NCBI RefSeq assembly: GCF_017591425.1
Contig: NW_024466599.1
Coordinates: 27,070,001-27,134,000, forward strand
DNA: 64,000 nt
Source: Ochotona curzoniae
Taxonomy: Eukaryota > Chordata > Mammalia > Lagomorpha > Ochotonidae
Direction: 5' to 3'
The notes under the pieces were generated by a model. It had not been told where the DNA came from. It saw only the letters and a list, made by a program, of their open reading frames with translations, and did not search any database. Below are positions 55,577 to 64,000 of the stretch, piece by piece. Made by a program: the position numbers and the translations under genes. Within the stretch, counting starts at the first letter, position 1; the number at the start of each line of letters is the position of its first letter.

Positions 55577-56244
55577 AAATAAACTCTTGCACGTTGATGG
55601 CAGCGAATGGCAAAAGGGCTCACAAGTTCCCCAACATTGTAATCGTTTGCTGTCACATGGAGAAGCCAACTCTGCCAAGAACACTCCTTGATTTTCACAA
55701 GGAGCCAGAATAAAGTTTTAGATTAAAAATGTTCTTATGTATGTTTCATTGTTGGCAGCTCTCTTGATTAGTTTTTTTTAAAGCCTAACAATACCCGTCC
55801 ACCCATGAGCTGCAGACAGGGACCAGCAGACGTCTGACATTTGCTCAAGTGTAGTCACTGGGGTCTGGACTCTGCCCTGTGCTTGTGAGGACAGCAATCC
55901 TGCCTATGTGGTGACGAGGTGCCCCACGTGCCCAGCAGCTGCCTGCTGACCAGGGCTACACAGACACTGTTCTGGGCACTCCCTGCTTCCTGCATCCTCC
56001 AGAATGACTGAACGCAAGGAGAAGCTGGGAAGTTACCAATGATTATTCAAGTTACCTGTGTACTGGGTGTTGCTTTCAAGCTTGATTTCCCAGTTTCTAG
56101 AGCCAGAAGTAAATCCTAAAACAAACAAGAATCTGTACTTTCGCAAGTAAGAGCAGATGCCGTTAACACCGCATCTCCTTTCCCCCTGGACCTTGGAGAT
56201 GTTGGCTCAACACAGATAACGGTAAAAATCCTGCCAATGGCATG

Positions 56245-56245
<1 letters not shown>

Positions 56246-56282
<37 letters not shown>

Positions 56283-56287
56283 TGTGT
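56246..56287. repeat. (GT)n microsatellite
   Basis: About 17 uninterrupted GT units followed by 'ggtgtgt'. Confidence 0.95.
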
Positions 56288-56508
56288 ATCCCCACACAGG
56301 GTTCTGAATTGAAAAACCTCGTGGGAGAGTGTTTCATAATCCTTACTTTTCATAGGATTCTGTGTGGTTTGCTGGCAGCCTAGCCTCATAAACCAAACAC
56401 AATCATACACGTTACACAATTAAGAGAAGGCAGATGGAACACAAAGAAACGTATACCATATACTTGCTGCAATTTCAAAGTGTCAGGTAATTTAATATTG
56501 GAGAATAC

Positions 56509-56536
56509 ACAGAGAGAGGGAGAGAGAGAGAGAGAG
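56509..56536. repeat. (AG)n microsatellite
   Basis: 'acagagagagggagagagagag' type run with one GGG interruption. Confidence 0.85.
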
Positions 56537-57439
56537 TCATGACATAGTGTTACATTTATCTTTAACTGGCCAGGTTTGAGATATTTCAAAATGCATGAAC
56601 ATCCCTCACCTTCCCCTCTCACTAGTCCCAGGCCATTTTTATGGCCCCGTGTGGTCACAGCCCTGGCCCTGACCCTGACAGAAATCTTCACGCCCTGCAG
56701 CCCCCATCACCTTCCGAAAAAGGTGGCATTCTGGGACTTCTGCTATTTGCTGGAATTGTGCTGCTGTGTCTGCAGAATTGTGGAAGTGATAGCTTCGTGT
56801 TCCCCTGCTGGCTCTGTCTCTTGCATACAATTGTGGCAATGGGTAAATGCAGCGAACACCGTGGCAGAAATGGCTGGATGGCGACAAGGGATTAAGTGGT
56901 GAGGATGATGGTCCAAAGACTTCAGAAGGCATCTCTCAGAGCCAGCCTGAAAGACTCCAGAGGTCATGTACCTCACCATCTGCTCCAGCAGACACAGGCA
57001 TGAGGACCAATGATCTGTGGGACAGCAGATGGCAGGGGCAGCCAGCGTGTGCACCGCCCCACCCCCATGCCCAGAAAGCAGTCCTCAATCTGACTGAGAA
57101 TGGTTGGAAAGCAGTTGAACTATTTGTAGAGACAATGCCTCTTGTGTAGTATGTTAGTCTTGCTCAATAGGCAAGTCCCAGGGCATCATCTGCTGTCTGG
57201 GGTGTTGGAGGACTAAGATTCCGCTGTTGAATCATCCTTATTTTTAGTCGAGGGGACCAAGGGAGTTGAATTACTACCTGCCCGAATCCCCATGGGCTGA
57301 CATCTTCTGCTCTTAAGAATCCTCATGGAAACATTGGATCTGGTCTATTTTTCCCCATAACCTCTATTTCTGGAGAGTAGGTATTCTCTAAAAACTTTTC
57401 AATAACCCAGATTTGTTCACCTGTTTGCAGTCTTTGTCC

Positions 57440-57860
57440 CCCTTTAATTTCCTCTTCTCCGTCGTCGTCATTGCTAGCTGGATTATGCACCTTCCCCCGA
57501 CCTGCACACCTACACCTACGCAGCGTTGTCTCTAAAAGGAAAGTCATCTTTCTTTTAGTGGATTGCTGCTCGGAGCCGCTGGGAGGTGGGGCGGGAGGGG
57601 GAAGAAGATTATGCTCATCATGGAATTTGGAGAGAGCGAGCTGGCGCCTCGGAATTCAGCAGTCAGCAAACGGGTTGGCCCTTCCCTTGGTGACCTGTCA
57701 GGCTTCAGCTGGTGATCAGAGTACACGCTGGACCTGCTTGCTGGTTTGAGGGGCGGGGTGGGGCTGTGACCTTTCCAACAGGGCGTGTTCCAAGGCCAGC
57801 TTCCTATTGGCTCACCTAGCCTTATTGGAATCGGAGAAGTAATTATTATGTCTTTTCTGG
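57440..57860. promoter_or_regulatory. Promoter-like GC/CpG-enriched segment
   Basis: By eye about 17 CpGs lie in about 420 bp, well above the surrounding CpG-poor DNA. Motifs include an Sp1-type GC box 'ggggcgggg' near 57751, a second G-rich box 'gggaggtggggcgggag', two ATTGG inverted CCAAT boxes near 57806 and 57824, and nuclear-receptor half-sites 'tgacctttcc' and 'tgacctgtc'. There is no TATA box. It lies inside the 6.4 kb CSINE-free interval. It could be a TATA-less promoter, an enhancer or an unmethylated GC-rich patch. Confidence 0.4.
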
Positions 57861-60134
57861 CTTCCCACCCATTCCAGTTAGCCTCCTTCACCTAACCAAA
57901 ACCAGCAGCATCCCTTTCTACTCAATCTAAGAAGGATGTTAGACCAGGCAATAAATGTTCATTTCCAAAATATTTTGAAAAGTGTTCAAGAAACTCAAAA
58001 TCCTTTGGCCCACCTCCCATCCCCGCCCTCACCCCCTTACCTCACCCCGAAGCTCTAAATTTATGTGATCCTGATATCTTGACTTTTTAATCCTCATTTT
58101 ATCTTTTAGTGTCACAGCTTTGAGATCAACTAAGAAGGGATTTCAGAGGTGAGATGGAGGGGGGGAGCAGGGTAGAAGGCATGCTTGGAGAAGAAAGGGC
58201 TTGAGAAATGCTGGCCACCCAGACGTTTGCCCTGACTGCCCTCCTGGGAGGGAAGAGATGCCAGCGGCCTGGGACTGCTCCTCCCATAGGGGAAATGACT
58301 GACCGAGGTCTGGCTCCTGGGCAAAGCACCCCGATGAAGGTCATTCTAAAGCCAGGCACCTGGCTCCTTCCAGTCCTGTATGCCAGAGCACCTCAAAAAG
58401 TTTTAGCTACAGAATCTTCACTTGCAATTACACAGAAACAGAATCTCACTGTTTTCGGCCGGACAAAAGCCGAGTAGCTGGCGTGGAGCTGAGGGATGGG
58501 TTGAATGTGGGGGTGCAGCAAATGGGCTTCCCTCCTCCTCTCCCCTTCCTCCACTCTCTGTCACTGCAGTACCCCCATTAACTACCCCATGAACTACCTC
58601 ACCCCTGGATCAGCAGCCACCTTTTGGGAAGAAAAGATCTTGTAATCTGAAGCCTTCACCATCCCCCCACCCCAAGAGGGAGACATATGCACCCAAGTAA
58701 ATGAGCTGAAATTTAAGTCGGAGATATTCCTGGGGGCTGTTTACTTGGTGTCCCATGCCTAACAGGTTCTGCCATGCCCTCTGGCTGAATCCTCCTTCTG
58801 GCGGGCCAGCAAGCAGTGCCAGGAAGTGAGGCTGGCACTGGGCAACAGACACATGCTGTCTCGTGGCGGTCCACCTGCAGGTTGGCCTCGCCGGCCCCTG
58901 GCTCTGCGGGCCGGGCTTTCCTCATGCCTCTCAGAGATTCCTGCTGTCATGAGTCTGCACCAGGGCAAGCATCTCAAATGACACAGCAGGGATTTGGGGA
59001 GGGGAGACGATAGAGAAATGTTGACACCCTAAGACATTTGTGTTTTGTGTAACAGTACTACAGCCTTTCCCCACAGCTTGACATGTCCTGGGTGGGGGGA
59101 GGTATGCTGGACCCCCAAGTCAGAGGCCAGACCCTGCCTCTAGCTCCACTCGGTAACCCTCCCAGTAACCCTGAACACAAGGCTCCCTAGAAGGCCTATT
59201 TTTCCAGTCTTCTCACTCTTCCCTGGTGTTTCATAGGCCAATAGTTATTGCCTAACAAGCACCGAGCCCCATTCTGAACAAAGGTGCCTGGAGAGGCTCA
59301 GTGGGTGAAGTTGCCCCAGATGGTCAACTGTTGACTGGGAGGACTCTGCCCACAACCCTGCCAGAGATCACCCAGGACAGAGAGGACCCCCAGACCAAAG
59401 GCTATACACCCATGGAATGCCGCCAAGGGAGACCAAGGCCCCAGGCAAGGGCACTAGCAACTCTGTCCTCAAGTGACCCTCCTTGCTAATGGTGACACAA
59501 TCCCAAGATCCTCTCATGCTGGGAGGATGAAAACGAGCATCTTACAGGGAACCTGCCAGAGCAACCATGGGCAGACAGGAAGACTCTGGGCACACACTTC
59601 TCAGGCTGTTCCCCCAGGACAGCACTCAGAGCGATGGGAGCCAGTGCCGCTGTGCCCCCATTGTCCATGCTGTGTCCTCTGGCTGGCATACACTGTCCAC
59701 CACCTGGGGAGAGCCAGGCCTGGCTTGTCCTTGAAGCACAAAAGTCCTTAGAGGTGATTAGTCTGCTCTGTTTTGTAGATAGGTCATGGAAGGCAAGGCC
59801 TGGGCCTTGGAAACTGCTGCATGTTCTTGATTTCCTAACCCAGCACCTGCTGTTAGCTCTATGAGAGTCAACAGAGCAACATCGCTTCCCTGCCCATCCC
59901 TTGGCTTCTTACTGAACAATAAGGTGACTGAGAGACAGGTGCCTGGCCTCTGTCTTACTTTCCTCATCAACCACGGGGGAACAATGCTGTTCACTAGGGC
60001 TGCTGCAGAAAGAAATCAGACATAACCATGGCTGTGAATGCTTGCAGGCAGCACAGTGCCATGGGCTAGAAAAGCAGCTGTCCTTCATACCCAGATGCAC
60101 CGTGGAGGACACAAGGCAGCTGAACTTGGAACTG
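57861..60134. other. CSINE-free unique sequence with exon-like segments
   Basis: Two splice-bounded candidates (58110-58148 and 58570-58645) lie just downstream of the promoter-like segment. The 58490-59200 stretch is GC-rich with scattered CpGs. No recognised protein similarity. Confidence 0.35.
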
Positions 60135-60366
60135 CAGAGTGCTGGCTCTGAACTGAAATTGGATATGGTTCCAATCATGGCTCTGTCAAGGCCAGCAAGG
60201 ACATCCTTGGACAGGTGAATCAGTCCCTATGTGCCTCAGTCTCCTTATCTATAAAGTGCAGGTAATAACAGCACCTACTTTACAGGCTTGTGAATTAATA
60301 CATGCTCAACACTTCAAACAGTACCTAGCAGGCCATAAATACTCCACAAATGCCTATTATTATTAT
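60135..60366 (+). mobile_element. MIR SINE, nearly full length
   Basis: 'gtgctggctctgaactg', 'gtgcctcagtctccttatctataaagtgcaggtaat', 'cctactttacaggcttgtgaattaat' and 'acagtacctagcaggccataaatactccacaaatg...attattatta' follow MIR from core to 3' end. The best-preserved MIR in the window. Confidence 0.8.
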
Positions 60367-61992
60367 CAAGAGTGCATCTTCCTCTGGTCAGAGGCACATG
60401 TTCCCACTTCCTCCAGCACATGGGGTAGAGTGGAGGTAGTAGGGGAGACATTTGCTGGGGGCTTTAATGTCTTTCATGGGGAGCTTGATGGGGTCCTGCA
60501 CCACCCCTTTTGCCACAGCTGATCATGAAACCTCTTGCAAATTCCCCTTTCCAAGAGTTTCTCCCCATGCTGAAAAGAAGGACAGTGGCAACGATGTGAC
60601 CTGCCATGCCTGGGCTGCTTCCCTTGTGTCATTCTAGAAGCATCTCTTGGTCCATGATTTCCTGGATGGATACCCTAAACCAGAGTGTTGTATGAGCATA
60701 CCCACCCCAGAAATTGAAGAAGTCGGGGCACCAGCTCAAGCTTAAGGAACTTCTTTGGGATGGTGTGGGGGTTGTCTTTGCCTTCAATACCTTTAAAGAA
60801 GGAACTGCCCCAGCTTTCTTTTTTGCTTTTCATTGTCCTACTTAGGAACGTATTACATAGAAACATAGAAACATAGAAATCTCTGTCCTTGAATTGGGAA
60901 TAAAGGAGTTTTATTTGCGATATTCAGCCTGCACCCCATTTATGGGGCGTAATTGTCCCTGACCCCTTGTTGGATCAGGGGGTAAGGGAGCATGCACCCC
61001 ACCTTCCAGTAACCTCACTGTGCCATCTTCAAAGCAGAAGCCTGCACAAAAATGTCCCAGGTCTGTCTGCTTAGGGTACATGATTCAGTGGCTTCTGCAG
61101 TAGTTCTAATTCCACTGTCCAGAGAGAATCTTCTAAAAGGAGACCCTCTGGAGCGTGAGGACTGGGGGGGAAGAGCATGGCTGTGGATTTGAGTGTCACT
61201 TCTGTGTTTGGCCTGCTGCTGGCTGCCTTTCCACACTTGGCCACAGAGTCCCGTCAATGTCACATTCATGTCCAGCCAGAATGCCATCCTTGGCTCTGAG
61301 TCTGGATTTCCTAACACCTAGATGGGAGCTGTGGCTGGCATGCAGCCATGACCAGTTCCTGGTATGTATTCATGTGGACAGAAGCCTTCATCCTTGAATC
61401 AGATCCCAAACCAGACCTTGGACTCTGCTGCCCCTGGCTTCTACAGGCTCTTCGTAAGTCATGTGAGGCAACAAACAGCACAGCTCCATCCTCAGGCCTG
61501 GCCGGCGACACTGGTGGACAAACTCAAAAAAAGCCTCCAGGGTAGGAAACGGTAAGTAGGCACTCGAATGCCCACCACCCTGGAGCACGCAGGTGCTATC
61601 CTGTGCAAGCAGAATGAGCAGAGGAGCTTTCTTCTTGGAGGTAAAAAAAAAAGTGCAGATTTTACCCTTGTTGGGGTAAAATTTGTCTTTGTAAGGTAAG
61701 GTGTTTTTCTAAGTGATGTTTACGTAAGGTTCAAGAGTGGAATTACAAATCCCATTTCACAATCGGGCTAAGACTCATGGGTCACATGAGCCTACTTCAC
61801 TCTTCCTTCAACAACTTCTTGAACTGAAGAAAGCTAAGGCAGTCTGTCCAGCAACGTGCAAGAGGATCATTAAAACAGCCTGTGGTCACAAGACTTGAGA
61901 TTTGAACCACAGTGGTCAGAGCTCTGGGAAGACTTTTAGAGATGGGAAGCACGGAAACAAGTGATAGAACCCTCCTCCACTTAAGAACACCA
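60367..61992. other. CSINE-free unique sequence
   Basis: Includes a three-unit (ACATAGAA) tandem at about 60855-60880, and 'atgcaccccacc' near 60992 echoing 'ctgcaccccatt' near 60930. Frames of up to 100 codons on either strand overlap. No gene recognised. Confidence 0.35.
60855..60880 (+). repeat. (ACATAGAA)3 tandem
   Basis: Three adjacent 8-bp units. Confidence 0.85.
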
Positions 61993-62301
61993 GGGGCCAG
62001 TGCAGTGGTTCCATGAGCACCATGGAACATGCTACAGCCCCCAGCATCATAGCTGAGCAACAATAAGCATCCCGACTGCTCCACTTCCAATCCAGCTCCC
62101 TGTTAACACACCCTAGAAAGCAACAAGGGCTGGTCCAAATGCTTGGGCCCCTGTCACCCACATGAGAGATCCAGAAGTTCTGGGCTCCTGGTTTCACCCC
62201 CACTGCAGACCTAGTCATTGTGGGGAGTAACTTAGAAGAAGGAAGATCTCTCTCTCTCTTTCTCTCTCACTCTACCTTTCAACTAATAACATAAATCTTT
62301 A
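61993..62301 (+). mobile_element. CSINE, plus strand
   Basis: Head 'aggggccagtgcagtggttccatgagc', 'cagctccctgttaacacaccctagaaagcaac', 'ccaaatgcttgggcccctgtcaccc', long CT-rich block, 'ctttcaactaataacataaatcttta'. Confidence 0.83.
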
Positions 62302-62303
62302 AA

Positions 62304-62610
62304 GGCTTGGTGCAATAGTCTAGTGGCTAAAGTCCTTGCCTTGCATGTGCCAAGATCCCATTTAGGTGCCTGTTCTAGTCCCAGCAGCCCTGCTTCCCAT
62401 CCAACTCCCTGCTTGTGGCATTTTAAAGCAGTCAAGGACAGCCCAAAGCCTTGGGACCCTGCACCCGCATGGGAAACATGGAGGAAGCTGGCTTTGGATG
62501 AGTCAGTTTCAGCCATTGCATTTCAGGAATGAGCCAGCGGACGAAAGATCTTTCTGTATCTCCTCCTCACTATAAAATCTGCCGTTCCAATAAAAATAAA
62601 TGAATCTTAA
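62304..62610 (+). mobile_element. CSINE, plus strand, tandem with previous
   Basis: Head 'ggcttggtgcaatagtctagtggctaaagtccttgcc', 'ttctagtcccagcag', 'ggacagcccaaagccttgggaccctgcacccgc', 'gagccagcggacgaaagatc', 'ccgttccaataaaaataaatgaatc'. It inserted at or next to the A tail of the preceding SINE. Confidence 0.9.
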
Positions 62611-63225
62611 TAAATAAGTAAGTAATTTAGAAATAAAAGATAAAAAAAATAACCAAATTCCCGTTTCTTTTAAAGCATAAAGGAAGGAAACCCAGTGTCT
62701 GCTCTTTTCGGTCATGAATATTTCAACAGCAAATGATCTCCACCCGGCTTTCATCTCGTCCCTCTCCATCTCCTCTCCACCCTCTGTCTACCAAACTGGT
62801 CCCCAACCTGAGGGGAGGGGGCTGAGGGAGAGGTTGTACTTGAGTGACAGATGGAAGGCTATTGACCAGAAAGTGAGGACCCAATCCCAGAGGAGTGAGA
62901 AGCAGCCTGACTTACACTAAGTAGGCCAGAGCAGCTGCCACAGAGGGAGGGGCATGGGCTGATTCCTCTGGAGGGGTCAAACCTGATGCTGTAATCTCAG
63001 TGTGAGGAAGGGATGGCAGGGATGAACTCGGGGGTTTCCATAGAAGGGCACCAAGGCTCCTGGAGCCGACGAGAGAGTGAAGTCAGAGTAAAACCCAAGG
63101 GTGTGAGCAAAGGCCCTGACAGCAAGCACCTGCTCCCAGCAGAAATGAACAGCAAAACAGGAATTCCATTTCTGTGGGAAAACGTGTGCATTATTATGGA
63201 AGAGGAAGAAACACTAATCTTTTCC
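62611..63225. other. Unique sequence
   Basis: AT-rich to 62650, then mixed with purine-rich stretches. No repeat family or exon recognised. Frames of 68-104 codons occur on both strands. Confidence 0.35.
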
Positions 63226-63503
63226 TTTTTTTTTTTTTTTTTTTTTTTTTGAGAAAGCAGAGAGACAGAGAAACAGACAGAGCTCCTATCCCTGGGCTCC
63301 CCCAGCAGCAATGTCAGAGCTGGAAGCTGGGGACCAGGGACTCAACCCAGGTCTCCCACATGACTGCCAGAGACCCACCTGCCCGTGAGAGACTACATTA
63401 GCAGGAAGCTTGAATCAAGAGTCAAAAGGAAGTATTGAACCCAGGCACCCCAATATGGGATGTGAGTATCTTAACTCTAGGCCAAAAGATTGCAACACTG
63501 ACC
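63226..63503 (-). mobile_element. CSINE, minus strand, long T tail
   Basis: T run of about 25 bp (63226-63250), 'agagagacagagaaacagacagagc', 'gggactcaacccaggtctcccacatg', 'attagcaggaagcttgaatcaag', 'ccccaatatgggatgtgag', head end 'gattgcaacactgacc'. The middle is unusually diverged. Confidence 0.82.
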
Positions 63504-63527
63504 TTTTTTTTTTAAGATATATTTTTG

Positions 63528-63848
63528 GGGGGAAGGCAGCATGGTAGCCTAGTGGCTAAAGTCCTTGCCTTGAACACACTGAGATCCCACATGAACACTG
63601 GTTCTAATCCCGGCAGCCTGCTTTCCATCCAGCTTTCTGCTTGTAGCCTGAGAAGGCAGTTGAGGACGGCCCAAAGCCTTGCAACCATGCACCCATATGG
63701 GAGACCCAAAAGAATCTCCTGGCTCCTGGCTTCAGACTGGCTCAGCTCCAGCCATTGCAGCCACTTGGGGAGTGAATCATTGAATAGAAGATCTTCCTCT
63801 CTGTTTCTCCTTCTCTCTATATATCTGATTTTCTAATAATTTTTTTTA
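63528..63848 (+). mobile_element. CSINE, plus strand, full length
   Basis: Head 'aaggcagcatggtagcctagtggctaaagtccttgcc', B-box-like 'ggttctaatcccggcag', 'ggcagttgaggacggcccaaagcc', 'gccacttggggagtgaatcattg', CT block, 'gattttctaataattttt'. It appears to sit inside the T-rich tail of another minus-strand SINE (63504-63527 plus 63849-64000). Confidence 0.9.
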
Positions 63849-64000
63849 AAAAAACTATTTATTACTTGAAAGATGAAGTTATCACAGGAGAGAGAGAAGG
63901 CAAGAAGAGACAGACAGATTAAGAGACAGGACTTTCATCACTGGTTCACTCCCCAAATGGCCGCAATGGCCAGAGCTGAGCCAGTCCGAGGCCAGGAGTC
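63849..64000 (-). mobile_element. CSINE, minus strand, cut by window end
   Basis: 'aactatttattacttgaaagatgaag', 'cactggttcactccccaaatggccgcaatgg', 'agagctgagccagtccgaggccaggagtc'. The head lies beyond the window. Confidence 0.88.

Larger units (their letters stand above)
55590..57439. other. CSINE-free unique sequence
   Basis: Holds (GT)n and (AG)n microsatellites only. 56570-57150 has overlapping frames of 84-108 codons on both strands with no known domain. A (T/A)-flanked MEF2-type 'ttatttttag' occurs at about 57238-57247. Confidence 0.35.

Noticed and set aside
1..64000. A novel defence, mobile or biosynthetic system
   Set aside because: No cluster of genes, no operon-like structure and no coding potential. 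The structure present is explained by retrotransposons, old repeats and unique noncoding DNA.

Overview
This window looks like noncoding nuclear DNA from a lagomorph, most likely a pika (Ochotona). The main evidence is about forty copies of the lagomorph tRNA-derived C-type SINE (CSINE). The best-preserved copies (39195-39515 and 42452-42802) carry a tRNA-like head with A and B boxes, a conserved body, a CT-rich 3' block and an A-rich tail. Their 3' block resembles the pika form of the family more than the rabbit form. No conserved multi-exon gene, rRNA, stand-alone tRNA, CRISPR array or prokaryotic feature is visible. The longest open frame is about 205 codons and resembles no protein I recognise. 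I therefore annotate no CDS. The window is either intergenic or deep intronic.

Layout. 0-9.9 kb: degraded SINEs, MIR copies, an L1 ORF2 3' fragment, and a SINE at 7.4-8.1 kb split by an L1 3' end with matching target-site duplications. 9.9-17.2 kb: mostly unique sequence with a MER5A-like fragment, a possible LTR remnant and an inverted SINE composite. 17.2-23.6 kb: SINE pairs, an L2 3' end, an old repeat and a second MER5A-like fragment. 24-30 kb: a 5'-truncated pika-type L1 with target-site duplications, a 46-bp minisatellite, and a run of same-strand SINEs whose A tails have grown into long (TTTA)n and (TTTC)n arrays. 30-38.6 kb: MIR, L2, L1M and DNA-transposon relics plus a block of three consecutive minus-strand SINEs. 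38.6-47 kb: the two youngest SINEs, a (GGGGC)n G-quadruplex tract, a second 5'-truncated L1 and old repeats. 47-52.3 kb: nearly free of CSINEs. 52.3-55.6 kb: an old L1 3' end and an inverted-repeat element, both split by SINEs. 55.6-62 kb: 6.4 kb with no recognisable CSINE, containing a GC/CpG-richer promoter-like segment at 57.44-57.86 kb. 62-64 kb: five abutting or nested SINEs.

The transposable elements span several ages. MIR, L2, MER5A-like and DNA-transposon relics are oldest. L1M fragments and most CSINEs are intermediate. The two CpG-rich SINEs and the two truncated L1s with clean duplications are youngest. I found no new biological system. The most useful leads are the promoter-like segment in the SINE-free interval, the GGGGC tract, a distinct young SINE subfamily, the nested insertions that order events in time, and a few exon-like segments that need transcript evidence. 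All repeat family names come from memory of consensus sequences, not a database search. Boundaries are good to about 10 bp except where duplications fix them.
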